From the NCBI GenBank assembly GCA_002296185.1, contig DBHM01000017.1:1-32512 (forward strand): a DNA stretch of 32,512 nt, read 5' to 3'. The position numbers and the translations under genes were made by a program. The notes beneath the pieces were generated by a model. The model was given only the letters and a program-made list of their open reading frames with translations. It had not been told where the DNA came from and ran no database searches. This DNA is from Alphaproteobacteria bacterium UBA828. Its GTDB lineage: Bacteria; Pseudomonadota; Alphaproteobacteria; UBA828. Shown piece by piece: positions 17,013 to 25,498 of the stretch; the first letter of the stretch is position 1, and the number at the start of each line of letters is the position of its first letter.

Positions 17013-17921
17013 ATGCTTTTTAAAAATTTAAAATACTTCGTGGCATTATCTCAAGAGCGTCATTTTGGACGTGCCGCAGAATCATGTGGAATTTCCCAAC
17101 CTGCTCTCTCATCCGCAATCAAGCAACTTGAAAATGAATTAAGCGTACCATTAGTTAAACGTGGACAACGGTTTATAGGATTCACGACAGAGGGAGAGCA
17201 AGTTCTAGGATGGTCTGAGAGAATTCTAGCCGATCTAGATGCTATGAAACAAGAAATAAGCAAACTTAGAGATGGGCTTGAGGGAAGACTCCGCCTTGCA
17301 GTTGTTCCCACGGCTTTGACAGTTCTGCCCCATATTACGGCGCCATTTTCTGCAAATCATCCATCGGTTGATATAAGTATTACCTCTATGAGCTCTAAGG
17401 ATATCCAAAAAGGACTAGATAACTTTGAAATAGATATGGGAATTACATATCTAGATAACGAACCTCTAAAAAGAGTAAAGAGCCAAAAAATATATACAGA
17501 AACTTATGCGCTGATGGTGCCCAAGTCATCGGATTTATACCATAAAACTTCAGTAAGCTGGGGCGAAGCAGCTTTACTTTCATTATGCTTACTTAGTAGG
17601 GATATGCAGAATAGACGTATTATTGACAGAGTCTTTTCGGAACTAGGATTAGAAGTGAAACCTTCGATTGAAATGAATTCAATTGCTAGCCTTGTGCCCC
17701 AAGTAGAAACTGGACAGTGGTCGGCTATCGTTCCTAAACACATAGTTTTTGGAACAACTTTACCCAAAAATGTCGCCCTGATAGACCTCAGAGAGCCATA
17801 TATATCATATGAAGTAGGTACCATAGTATCTGACCAGGAACCTCAATCTCCAACAGCAAAAGCCATGTTAGAGGTAATAAATCTATTAAACATCAATGAT
17901 TTATTTAAAAATTCTCTTTAA
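17013..17921 (+). CDS. LysR-family transcriptional regulator, probable regulator of the formate dehydrogenase operon
   Basis: A 302-residue LysR-type regulator. Residues 1-60 are the winged helix-turn-helix (MLFKNLKYFVALSQERHFGRA then ISQPALSSAIKQLENEL), joined by a linker helix to an effector domain starting GRLRLAVVPTALTVLPH. The sequence is OxyR/CbbR-like in the N-terminal half; OxyR's peroxide-sensing cysteine pair is not evident. It lies 138 bases upstream of, and in the same direction as, the formate dehydrogenase genes; in Cupriavidus the LysR regulator FdsR occupies a similar position beside fdsGBACD. A role in activating or repressing formate oxidation is therefore likely but inferred from position. 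An inverted repeat in the gap could be its operator. Confidence 0.88.
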   Translation: MLFKNLKYFVALSQERHFGRAAESCGISQPALSSAIKQLENELSVPLVKRGQRFIGFTTEGEQVLGWSERILADLDAMKQEISKLRDGLEGRLRLAVVPTALTVLPHITAPFSANHPSVDISITSMSSKDIQKGLDNFEIDMGITYLDNEPLKRVKSQKIYTETYALMVPKSSDLYHKTSVSWGEAALLSLCLLSRDMQNRRIIDRVFSELGLEVKPSIEMNSIASLVPQVETGQWSAIVPKHIVFGTTLPKNVALIDLREPYISYEVGTIVSDQEPQSPTAKAMLEVINLLNINDLFKNSL

Positions 17922-17929
17922 TTTGTTTT

Positions 17930-17956
17930 ATTTATCATACGATTAAATTGATAAAT
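17930..17956. promoter_or_regulatory. Inverted repeat between lysR and fdsB, candidate LysR operator
   Basis: ATTTATCA (17930-17937) and TGATAAAT (17949-17956) are perfect inverted arms of 8 bases around an 11-base spacer, 104 bases before the fdsB start. The dyad with an 11-base centre is like sites bound by LysR proteins. Alternatively it is a weak terminator for lysR, but the stem has only one G-C pair per arm. Confidence 0.4.
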
Positions 17957-18059
17957 TTTACAAATAATAAAGAATCTGCAATTCTAAGAGCTGGGGGAAT
18001 ATATTTATTAAACATTCACGGATTATAGGTTAAGGCCTTCCATTATCCAGGGGGTAATA

Positions 18060-19763
18060 ATGTCAAATAGTTCTAAAACGATTGAACGGCGGAAACATCC
18101 TGGCCGCTCAGGAAAACGCTCACGTTTTAAAGACAAAGGGAGGCAAGTTGATCCTTTTTCATTAAAGGAAGTACGTCAACTGCTTGGCAATCGATCTCGT
18201 AACAAAGATATGCTTATAGAGCACTTACACCTTATTCAGGATAATTATGGTCATATATCTCATGTCCATTTATCTGCACTTGCGCATGAAATGGCCCTTT
18301 CAATGGCTGAAGTATATGAAGTAGCAACATTCTATGCTCACTTTGATGTAGTGCGAGAGGGTGGCAAAGCACCCCCACCAATAACTATTAGAGTATGCGA
18401 TAGCCTGACGTGTGAAATGCTAGGAGCAAAAAAACTTATCAATGAATTAAAGAAAAATTCTGGAAATGATATCAGAATATTACCAGCCCCTTGCATGGGA
18501 AGATGCGAATTTGCGCCAATAGCTGAGGTTGGACATCGCCATGTAGAAAATGCAACCCCCACAAAGATAGACTCTATACTTAAGTCTGGTAATCACAGCC
18601 CAGAATTACCGGACTATAAAGACTTTGAGTCATATGTTGAAGAAGGGGGATACGAACTACTGAAAGAATGTTTATTAGGGCAAAAAACACGCGAAGATAT
18701 AATAACAATTCTGGAAGATAGTGGTCTCAGAGGGCTTGGGGGAGCAGGTTTTCCAACTGGACGAAAATGGAAGTTTGTAGGCTCTGAAATTGGACCAAGA
18801 TTAATGGCAGTTAACGCTGATGAAGGAGAGCCTGGAACAATAAAAGACCGAATATATATGGAAACTGATCCTCATCGTATACTTGAAGGGATGCTTATAG
18901 GTGCGTGGGCAGTAGAAGCTGAGGCGGTATATTTCTACTTGCGAGATGAATACCCACACATACGTGAAGTGCTACTTAAGGAAATCCCAAAAATAGAAAA
19001 AGCAGGATTTTCTGAATTACCGGATATATTTCTTCGTAGAGGCGCAGGAGCATATATTTGCGGAGAAGAGTCAGCAATGCTTGAGAGTATAGAAGGAAAA
19101 AGGGGTGAACCTCGCCACAAACCCCCCTTTCCGGCTCAAGTTGGTTTATTTGGACGTCCCACACTAATTAATAATGTAGAAACACTATTTTGGATTAGAG
19201 ATATTGTTGAAAAAGGTCCTGATTGGTTTTCTAAGCATGGGAGGAATGGACGTCAAGGGCTACGCAGTTTCTCTGTTTCAGGACGTGTGAGAGAACCAGG
19301 TATGAAACTTGCGCCAGCGGGAATTACTGTTAAAGAACTAATCGAGGAATTTTGTGGAGGGATGCTTGATGGTCACAACTTTAAAGCTTATTTACCAGGG
19401 GGTGCCTCAGGCGGAATACTTCCTGCAACAATGAATCATATACCACTAGATTTTGGAACTTTAGAAGAATATGGATGTTTTATTGGTTCAGCAGCAGTAA
19501 TCATTCTTTCCGATCAAGATAATATAAAAGAAGCAGCGCTAAACCTAACCAGATTCTTTGAAGATGAGAGCTGCGGGCAATGTACTCCCTGCAGAATTGG
19601 GACCGAAAAAGCCTGTGATATCATGGTAAAAACTGACTGGGATAAAAACCTATTATCCGATTTATGTGACGCCATGGCAGATGCATCAATTTGTGGATTA
19701 GGTCAAGCTGCACCAAACCCGGTCAGAAGTGTTATACGTTATTTTCCGGAGGAATTATCGTGA
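18060..19763 (+). CDS. fdsB: NAD-dependent formate dehydrogenase beta subunit, NuoE-NuoF fusion
   Basis: The diaphorase part of an NAD-linked formate dehydrogenase: it takes electrons from the alpha subunit through Fe-S centres and FMN to NAD+. A basic N-terminus of about 30 residues precedes a NuoE-like domain with the 2Fe-2S ligands C113, C118, C145 and C149 (C-x4-C and C-x3-C). The NuoF-like part follows, with GLGGAGFPTGRKWKF for NADH, NADEGEPGTIKDR for FMN, and a 4Fe-4S site at C505, C508, C511 (ESCGQCTPC) and probably C545. In Rhodobacter and Cupriavidus these are two proteins, FdsG and FdsB; here they are one of 567 residues, like Fdh1B of Methylobacterium extorquens (572). AGGGGG stands well placed before the ATG. 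It overlaps the alpha subunit gene by 4 bases. Confidence 0.94.
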   Translation: MSNSSKTIERRKHPGRSGKRSRFKDKGRQVDPFSLKEVRQLLGNRSRNKDMLIEHLHLIQDNYGHISHVHLSALAHEMALSMAEVYEVATFYAHFDVVREGGKAPPPITIRVCDSLTCEMLGAKKLINELKKNSGNDIRILPAPCMGRCEFAPIAEVGHRHVENATPTKIDSILKSGNHSPELPDYKDFESYVEEGGYELLKECLLGQKTREDIITILEDSGLRGLGGAGFPTGRKWKFVGSEIGPRLMAVNADEGEPGTIKDRIYMETDPHRILEGMLIGAWAVEAEAVYFYLRDEYPHIREVLLKEIPKIEKAGFSELPDIFLRRGAGAYICGEESAMLESIEGKRGEPRHKPPFPAQVGLFGRPTLINNVETLFWIRDIVEKGPDWFSKHGRNGRQGLRSFSVSGRVREPGMKLAPAGITVKELIEEFCGGMLDGHNFKAYLPGGASGGILPATMNHIPLDFGTLEEYGCFIGSAAVIILSDQDNIKEAALNLTRFFEDESCGQCTPCRIGTEKACDIMVKTDWDKNLLSDLCDAMADASICGLGQAAPNPVRSVIRYFPEELS

Positions 19764-22516
19764 GTAAAAAAATTCAGTTTTTTTTGGATGAACATGAGGT
19801 AGAAGCTAGCTCTGAAGAGACAATATGGAGCGTAGCTAACCGCGAAGGCTTGAAAATTCCACATCTCTGTTACACCCCAAGTGCTGGCTATAGAGCTGAC
19901 GGTAATTGTCGCGCATGCATGGTAGAAATTGAAGGAGAAAGAGTTCTAGCCGCATCCTGTATTCGTAAACCTACAGATGGAATGGTAGTAAGGACAAATA
20001 CACAAAGAGCAGAATCATCTCGAAAAATGGTCATGGAACTGCTTATAGCAGATCAACCAATTAAGAAAGATAGCCATGACCCTAAATCAGAACTATGGGA
20101 ATGGGCTGAAAGAATAGGTCAAACTGATAGTCGTTTTGAATCCAGAAAACAGCACCCTGCCCCTGATCTAAGTCATTCAGCAATGGCTGTTAATCTTGAT
20201 GCGTGCATCCACTGTACTCGCTGCGTAAGAGCATGCAGAGAAGTACAAGTAAACGATGTCATTGGAATGGCAGGAAGAGGTGCTCGTAATGAGATCGTAT
20301 TTGATTTTTCTGACCCAATGGGTGAATCAAGCTGTGTAGCCTGCGGTGAGTGCGTACAAGCGTGTCCAACGGGCGCACTGATGCCTGCAGGAGAAGTGGG
20401 AAAGATTGAGCCTGACTCGAAGGTAGATAGTGTTTGCCCCTATTGCGGGGTTGGGTGTCAAATTACATACAATATTAAGGATAATAAGATTTTATGGGTA
20501 GACGGAAGAGAAGGTATAGCAAATTCGGGGCGATTATGTGTAAAAGGCAGATTTGGCTTTGATTATGCAAGCCACCCACACAGACTAACTAAACCTCTGA
20601 TTAGGAGAGATAATGCACCAGAAAAGCACGCGAATATAGAAATTGACCCAGGAAATCCATTAGATCATTTCCGTGAAGCAACCTGGGAAGAAGCTCTAGA
20701 TTTTGCCGCAGCAGGATTATCTAGTATCAGAGATAATTATGGGTCAAGTGCGCTTGCAGGATTTGGCTCCGCCAAGGGGTCAAATGAAGAAGCCTATCTG
20801 TTCCAAAAACTAGTTAGAACAGGATTCGGAACAAATAATGTCGACCATTGCACAAGGTTATGCCACGCCTCATCTGTTGCAGCGCTTTTAGAATGCATTG
20901 GATCTGGTGCTGTTACAGCCAGCTTTAATGAAGCAAAGAACTCTGATGTTATAATTATAATTGGAGCTCAACCAACAACAAACCACCCGGTCGCCGCCAC
21001 ATTTATGAAAAATGCAGTCAAGCGAGGAGCAAAACTCATTTTACTTGACCCTCGAGGCTCTGCTCTTTCTCGACATGCAACACACTTTTTACAATTTAAG
21101 CCAGGCACTGATGTTGCGCTTTTGAATGCAATAATGAACGTGATAGTCGAAGAAGATTTATGTGATGATCAATATATTCAGGCACATACCGAAGGATTCC
21201 AACAAATGCGCTCGCATCTTGCGAAATATTCCCCCGAATCTATGTCTGACGTCTGTGGCATTGAGTCAGATGTAATAAGAGAAGTTGCACGTTTATATGC
21301 TGAAGCTACAACAGGTATTATTTTTTGGGGTATGGGAGTCAGTCAGCACGTTCATGGTACTGATAATGCTCGATGCCTGATCTCCCTAGCACTAATGACA
21401 GGGCAAGTAGGCAGACCAGGAACTGGGCTTCATCCACTAAGAGGCCAAAATAATGTTCAAGGAGCATCAGATGCTGGCCTAATTCCAATGATGTATCCTG
21501 ATTATAAACCTGTAACCGACAAGTCAAACTATGATTTTTTCTCAAAATTTTGGGGTAAACCACTTGACCCAGAAAAAGGCTTAACAGTTGTTGAAATTAT
21601 GGACGGCGCTTATGAAGGCAATATAAGAGGAATGTACATAATGGGAGAAAACCCTGCCATGTCAGACCCAAACGCACAGCATGTAAGAGAAGCTATGGCA
21701 AAAGTTGACCATATGGTCGTACAAGAAATATTTCTGACTGAAACAGCAATGTTTGCGGACGTAATTTTACCAGCTACCGCCTGGCCAGAAAAAGATGGAA
21801 CAGTTACAAACTCCAATAGAACAATACAAATGGGAAGACAGGCTCTTCAATCCCCAGGAGATGCTCGCCCCGATTGGTGGATCATTCAAGAACTAGCTCA
21901 ACGCATGGACCTCGAATGGAATTACAATGATCCTAGTGATATTTTCTTAGAAATGAAGGGATGCATGCCATCATTAGATAACATTACTTGGGATAGACTA
22001 AAATCAGAAGATGCCGTCACTTACCCCTGTGATTCTCCTGATCAACCAGGGCATGATATAATCTTCAACGATGGATTTCCAACCTCGTCTAAACGCGGAA
22101 AATTTGTACCGGCTAATATTATTTCTCCCGATGAAATGCCTGACTCTGAATATCCTATGGTTTTAACTACAGGACGACAACTTGAACATTGGCATACAGG
22201 GACCATGACTAGACGAGCATTAGTATTAGATGACCTTGAACCTGAAGCCGTAGGATGTATGTCCCCAAATGACTTAGAAATTAGGGGGATTAATCCTGGA
22301 GACGATATTATAGTTGAAACTAGGCGAGGTAAAATTATTGTCAGAGCTAGAGCAGACTCCGGAGTCCCAAGTGGAGTAATATTTGTTCCATTTGCTTATG
22401 CTGAATCTCCAGCAAATATGCTTACTAATCCAGTATTGGATCCATTCGGAAAAATTCCCGAGTTTAAATTCTGTGCGGCTAGAGTAGAGCTAGCAGAAAT
22501 GGCTGCTGCCGAATAA
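19760..22516 (+). CDS. fdsA: Formate dehydrogenase alpha subunit, molybdopterin (Mo or W) catalytic chain
   Basis: Oxidises formate to CO2 at a bis-MGD metal centre in the cytoplasm. The 918-residue chain starts with a 2Fe-2S domain (C37, C50, C53, C67), then two ferredoxin-type 4Fe-4S motifs, DACIHCTRCVRAC and CVACGECVQACPTGA, then the CPYCGVGC 4Fe-4S site of the catalytic part. The metal ligand is Cys368 followed by His369 in HCTRLCHAS; it is TGC, so not selenocysteine. The C-terminal molybdopterin-binding domain begins near VLTTGRQLEHWHTGTMTRR. I chose the GTG at 19760: CGGAGGA lies 7 bases before it, it overlaps the beta stop as GTGA, and the product aligns from the N-terminus. A longer in-frame ATG at 19691 is unsupported. 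No cysteine exists between C67 and the first ferredoxin motif, so the His-Cys3 cluster of NuoG is absent. Twelve bases separate it from convergent mobA. Confidence 0.95.
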   Translation: MSKKIQFFLDEHEVEASSEETIWSVANREGLKIPHLCYTPSAGYRADGNCRACMVEIEGERVLAASCIRKPTDGMVVRTNTQRAESSRKMVMELLIADQPIKKDSHDPKSELWEWAERIGQTDSRFESRKQHPAPDLSHSAMAVNLDACIHCTRCVRACREVQVNDVIGMAGRGARNEIVFDFSDPMGESSCVACGECVQACPTGALMPAGEVGKIEPDSKVDSVCPYCGVGCQITYNIKDNKILWVDGREGIANSGRLCVKGRFGFDYASHPHRLTKPLIRRDNAPEKHANIEIDPGNPLDHFREATWEEALDFAAAGLSSIRDNYGSSALAGFGSAKGSNEEAYLFQKLVRTGFGTNNVDHCTRLCHASSVAALLECIGSGAVTASFNEAKNSDVIIIIGAQPTTNHPVAATFMKNAVKRGAKLILLDPRGSALSRHATHFLQFKPGTDVALLNAIMNVIVEEDLCDDQYIQAHTEGFQQMRSHLAKYSPESMSDVCGIESDVIREVARLYAEATTGIIFWGMGVSQHVHGTDNARCLISLALMTGQVGRPGTGLHPLRGQNNVQGASDAGLIPMMYPDYKPVTDKSNYDFFSKFWGKPLDPEKGLTVVEIMDGAYEGNIRGMYIMGENPAMSDPNAQHVREAMAKVDHMVVQEIFLTETAMFADVILPATAWPEKDGTVTNSNRTIQMGRQALQSPGDARPDWWIIQELAQRMDLEWNYNDPSDIFLEMKGCMPSLDNITWDRLKSEDAVTYPCDSPDQPGHDIIFNDGFPTSSKRGKFVPANIISPDEMPDSEYPMVLTTGRQLEHWHTGTMTRRALVLDDLEPEAVGCMSPNDLEIRGINPGDDIIVETRRGKIIVRARADSGVPSGVIFVPFAYAESPANMLTNPVLDPFGKIPEFKFCAARVELAEMAAAE

Positions 22517-22528
22517 ACCAAGTACTAA

Positions 22529-23218
22529 CTAAAAAAATTCTTGCTTAAGTATTCTCTCGGCTTCAACTAAGTCGTTAGGTGAATTTATATTCAAAAACGG
22601 ATCACTAGTCCCATTTATAGGATCGAATTCAGCAACCCCTAACTTCATTTTCTCTGTAAATATATCAATCTTCCTAATATCATCTTCTAGTAATTTTCTT
22701 CGCATTTCCATTCTAGATGCAACAGGCCACAACCCAATCACTGGGTGCCGCCTACCTAAGGAAGCAACACATGCTGCAATATCCCCATTTGAAGGGAATT
22801 GAGTTTGATCTAGGTCAAAACAATTTTTTCCTGCAGCAATTTCTGCAGCTAAAAAAAGACGTTTTACTAAATCTGATGGCAAAAAAGGAGCATCGGTAGG
22901 AATGCTGACAATCCATTCAATATTAGGGGCTCTAGAACTTACCCAATCTAAACCGGTCAATATTCCCGCTAATGGGCCCAACTGACCACTCACGACATCT
23001 GGAACAACTTCAAGCCCAAACTCAGAAAACCTTTTAGGATCTCCATTAGCATTGATGATCATACAGTCGACTTGTGGCCTAATTCGGTTAATTACATGCG
23101 ATAGCAAAGCCTTATTTGCAAGCTTTTGTAAGCATTTATCGCCGCCCCCCATCCTACGAGATTGGCCCCCAGCTAACAAAACAGCAACAATCTTTATCTT
23201 TATCTTTTTCTCTGTCAT
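22529..23218 (-). CDS. mobA: Molybdenum cofactor guanylyltransferase
   Basis: Attaches GMP to molybdopterin to make the bis-MGD cofactor needed by DMSO-reductase-family enzymes such as the formate dehydrogenase next to it. The 229-residue protein has the nucleotide-binding start LLAGGQSRRMGGGDK with K28, then the acceptor region DVVSGQLGPLAGI and the metal-binding SIPTDAPFLP. All are where expected for the family. The start is preceded by a run of A/T with no clear binding site. It converges on fdsA (12 bases apart) and is followed upstream, on the same strand, by fdhD with 55 bases between them, so fdhD-mobA is a likely two-gene operon. Confidence 0.93.
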   Translation of the reverse strand: MTEKKIKIKIVAVLLAGGQSRRMGGGDKCLQKLANKALLSHVINRIRPQVDCMIINANGDPKRFSEFGLEVVPDVVSGQLGPLAGILTGLDWVSSRAPNIEWIVSIPTDAPFLPSDLVKRLFLAAEIAAGKNCFDLDQTQFPSNGDIAACVASLGRRHPVIGLWPVASRMEMRRKLLEDDIRKIDIFTEKMKLGVAEFDPINGTSDPFLNINSPNDLVEAERILKQEFF

Positions 23219-23273
23219 AAGATATTCCGGATTAAAAATACCGCGATAAATCTAAGTTAAATTCATTTATAAC

Positions 23274-24128
23274 TTAATTTCTTGATTCACGATTTTTCCT
23301 TGCTACAGTGCGTGCATCTACATCAAAAATAATTCTTTCAGCTCCTGACAAAGCTATAAATTTAGAACCTTTTGCACGTCCTATTAATGTCAGTCCAGCT
23401 CTACGAGCAAGTTCTACGCCCCATGCAGAAAAACCAGATCTAGATATCACTATAGGAATCTGCATTTGCACTGCCTTTATGACCATTTCGCTTGTCAAGC
23501 GGCCGGTAGTATAGAACAACTTACCCTCTGGTTGAATACTCTCACAAAACATATAACCAGCAATCTTATCTATAGCATTATGCCGCCCAACATCTTCCAT
23601 ATAAATTATTGGGATATCTTGCTCACATAAGACACATCCATGGATTGCTCCGGCCTTCAAATAAAGGCTAGGGCGTTGATTAATTTTTTTGCTCAAAGTA
23701 TAAATCCAACTTGTTTTAACTACAGAATTATTGTCTAAAATTATCTTATCGAATTTCTCCATAAGATCTCCAAACATCGTTCCTTGAGCACATCCAGAGG
23801 TTAATGTCTTACGTCGGAGCAATAACTCATGATTAGTAGACTCTGATGTACGTACAACTACAGTTTCTACATCTGAATCATAGTCTACTCCTGTTATAGA
23901 ATCCTTAACTGATAGCATCCCTTGATTAATTAAGTAACCAATAGCTAGCTGCTCAGGACGATCACGAATAGTCATTACTGTGACTATTTCTTGACTATTG
24001 AGGTAAATCGTTAATGGCTTTTCTTCAACCACAGGTAAAGATATTTCATTTCCAGACTCATCTATACCTTCTATTTCTCGGGTTAATTCGAGATTTTCAG
24101 GTTCTGGAGATACCTTAAACTGTTGCAT
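23274..24128 (-). CDS. fdhD: Formate dehydrogenase accessory sulfurtransferase FdhD
   Basis: Transfers sulfur from a cysteine desulfurase to the bis-MGD metal of formate dehydrogenase, which is needed for activity. The 284-residue protein has the family's central LTSGCAQGTMFG region, the MEDVGRHNAIDKIAGY motif, and YTTGRLTSEMVIKAVQM. In E. coli FdhD the active loop holds two cysteines, C121 and C124; here the loop has C113 but Gly116 stands where the second would be, and another pair, C165 and C168 (GCVLC), lies before the EDVGRHN motif. It is divergent from moaA and probably co-transcribed with mobA. Its counterpart in the Fds operons is FdsC. Identity is certain; the consequence of the missing cysteine is not. 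Confidence 0.93.
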   Translation of the reverse strand: MQQFKVSPEPENLELTREIEGIDESGNEISLPVVEEKPLTIYLNSQEIVTVMTIRDRPEQLAIGYLINQGMLSVKDSITGVDYDSDVETVVVRTSESTNHELLLRRKTLTSGCAQGTMFGDLMEKFDKIILDNNSVVKTSWIYTLSKKINQRPSLYLKAGAIHGCVLCEQDIPIIYMEDVGRHNAIDKIAGYMFCESIQPEGKLFYTTGRLTSEMVIKAVQMQIPIVISRSGFSAWGVELARRAGLTLIGRAKGSKFIALSGAERIIFDVDARTVARKNRESRN

Positions 24129-24212
24129 TACAATGCCTATCTAGCCTCTATATTTAGAAACGTAGCAAATTTTGAGGTAACTACATAGTACTTACGCAAT
24201 AATTGCCATCCA

Positions 24213-24252
24213 GCAATATCAAATGCTAATTTATACTATGATTAGATATTGC
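24213..24252. promoter_or_regulatory. Inverted repeat in the fdhD-moaA divergent gap
   Basis: GCAATATC (24213-24220) and GATATTGC (24245-24252) are perfect 8-base inverted arms around 24 bases, about midway between the fdhD start (24128) and the moaA start (24389). It could bind a regulator controlling both. It does not match the ModE site as I know it. Confidence 0.35.
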
Positions 24253-24327
24253 AAGTTGATATTTATAACAACATTAAATTCTCAACAAATGCATAGTCAT
24301 TATATAAGAATGGTAGTAATTTGAAAA

Positions 24328-24357
24328 TTTACAATAGCTTACAGTATTAGTTATACT
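24328..24357 (+). promoter_or_regulatory. Likely promoter of moaA
   Basis: TTTACA (24328-24333) and TATACT (24352-24357) are 18 bases apart. Transcription would begin near 24364, giving a leader of about 25 bases before the moaA ATG. The region is AT-rich throughout, which weakens the call. Confidence 0.45.
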
Positions 24358-24388
24358 TCATGAATATATAAAAATATCTGGTAAAAAT

Positions 24389-25381
24389 ATGCTTATTGAT
24401 CCATTTGGCAGAAAGGTTGATTACCTCCGTATATCGGTGACAGACCGATGCGATTTCAGATGCTTTTATTGTATGTCAGAGAATATGAAATTCTTGCCAA
24501 AAAAAGATCTGCTATCATTAGAAGAGCTGGAAAGAATATGTGATGCTTTTATTAATCTAGGAGTAAAAAAAATCCGAATTACTGGAGGTGAGCCCCTTGT
24601 CCGTCGAGATATAATGAATCTCTTTACTAAATTAGGGCGCTATCTAGATAATAATGAACTTGACGAGCTCACACTTACTACGAATGGCAGCCAACTCAAG
24701 CGTTATGCAAGCGACCTTGTTTCTATAGGCGTTAAAAGAATAAATATCTCTCTGGATACCTTAGATAAAGAGAAGTTCAATAATATAACTCGGTGGGGAC
24801 ACCTAGACAATGTTCTTGCTGGAATAGATGCAGCAAGAAATGCAGGCCTTAAAATAAAAATAAATACTGTAGCCCTTAAGGGTATAAATGAAGATGAATT
24901 TGTAGACCTAATCAATTGGTGTGGAAAAAACGATATGGATATTACCTTTATAGAAACCATGCCACTTGGAGATATCGATACAGATCGAACTAATAATTAT
25001 TTACCTCTATCTCTAGTACGCACACGTTTAAAACGACACTTCACACTTAAAAAAACAGATTATAACACTGGCGGACCTGCAAGATATATGACTGTCAATG
25101 AGACTAATCAAAAAATAGGGTTTATAACACCGCTTACACATAATTTTTGTGAATCCTGTAATCGTGTGAGATTAACGTGTACAGGAACCCTATATATGTG
25201 CTTAGGCCAGGAAGATAATATCGACCTTCGCATACCACTACGTCAAAGTGAGAGTAATACATTTCTTATTGAGGCAATACATAAAGGAATATCAAAGAAA
25301 CCGAAGGGACACGACTTCATAATTGATCGTATCTCTGAATTACCGGCCGTATCACGCCACATGAGCACAACAGGCGGCTAA
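24389..25381 (+). CDS. moaA: GTP 3',8-cyclase (molybdenum cofactor biosynthesis protein A)
   Basis: A radical-SAM enzyme that converts GTP to 3',8-cyclo-GTP, the first step of molybdopterin synthesis with MoaC. The radical-SAM cluster ligands are C21, C25 and C28 in TDRCDFRCFYC; ITGGEPLVRRD follows for SAM binding; the second 4Fe-4S site is C-x2-C-x13-C in FCESCNRVRLTC through YMC; and the chain ends in the conserved Gly-Gly. Length (330) is normal. It faces away from fdhD and mobA, so three cofactor genes surround the formate dehydrogenase; moaC, moaE, moaD, moeA and mogA are not in this window. Confidence 0.96.
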   Translation: MLIDPFGRKVDYLRISVTDRCDFRCFYCMSENMKFLPKKDLLSLEELERICDAFINLGVKKIRITGGEPLVRRDIMNLFTKLGRYLDNNELDELTLTTNGSQLKRYASDLVSIGVKRINISLDTLDKEKFNNITRWGHLDNVLAGIDAARNAGLKIKINTVALKGINEDEFVDLINWCGKNDMDITFIETMPLGDIDTDRTNNYLPLSLVRTRLKRHFTLKKTDYNTGGPARYMTVNETNQKIGFITPLTHNFCESCNRVRLTCTGTLYMCLGQEDNIDLRIPLRQSESNTFLIEAIHKGISKKPKGHDFIIDRISELPAVSRHMSTTGG

Positions 25382-25498
25382 AAAATATAAAAATGGATTA
25401 ATAAATATTAATTAGCTGTATTCAGATGTAATACCATCTAATTTAAAAATTCACCGTAATTCTGGCAAACTTTAATTTTCGATTGTAGGGGCTAAATA

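Noticed and set aside
19691..19759. Longer start for the formate dehydrogenase alpha subunit
   Set aside because: The extra 23 residues lie wholly inside the beta subunit gene and do not look like family sequence; the GTG at 19760 has a strong, well-spaced binding site and a GTGA overlap.
20861..20863. Possible selenocysteine in formate dehydrogenase
   Set aside because: The metal-ligand codon is TGC, a normal cysteine; there is no in-frame TGA in the catalytic region.
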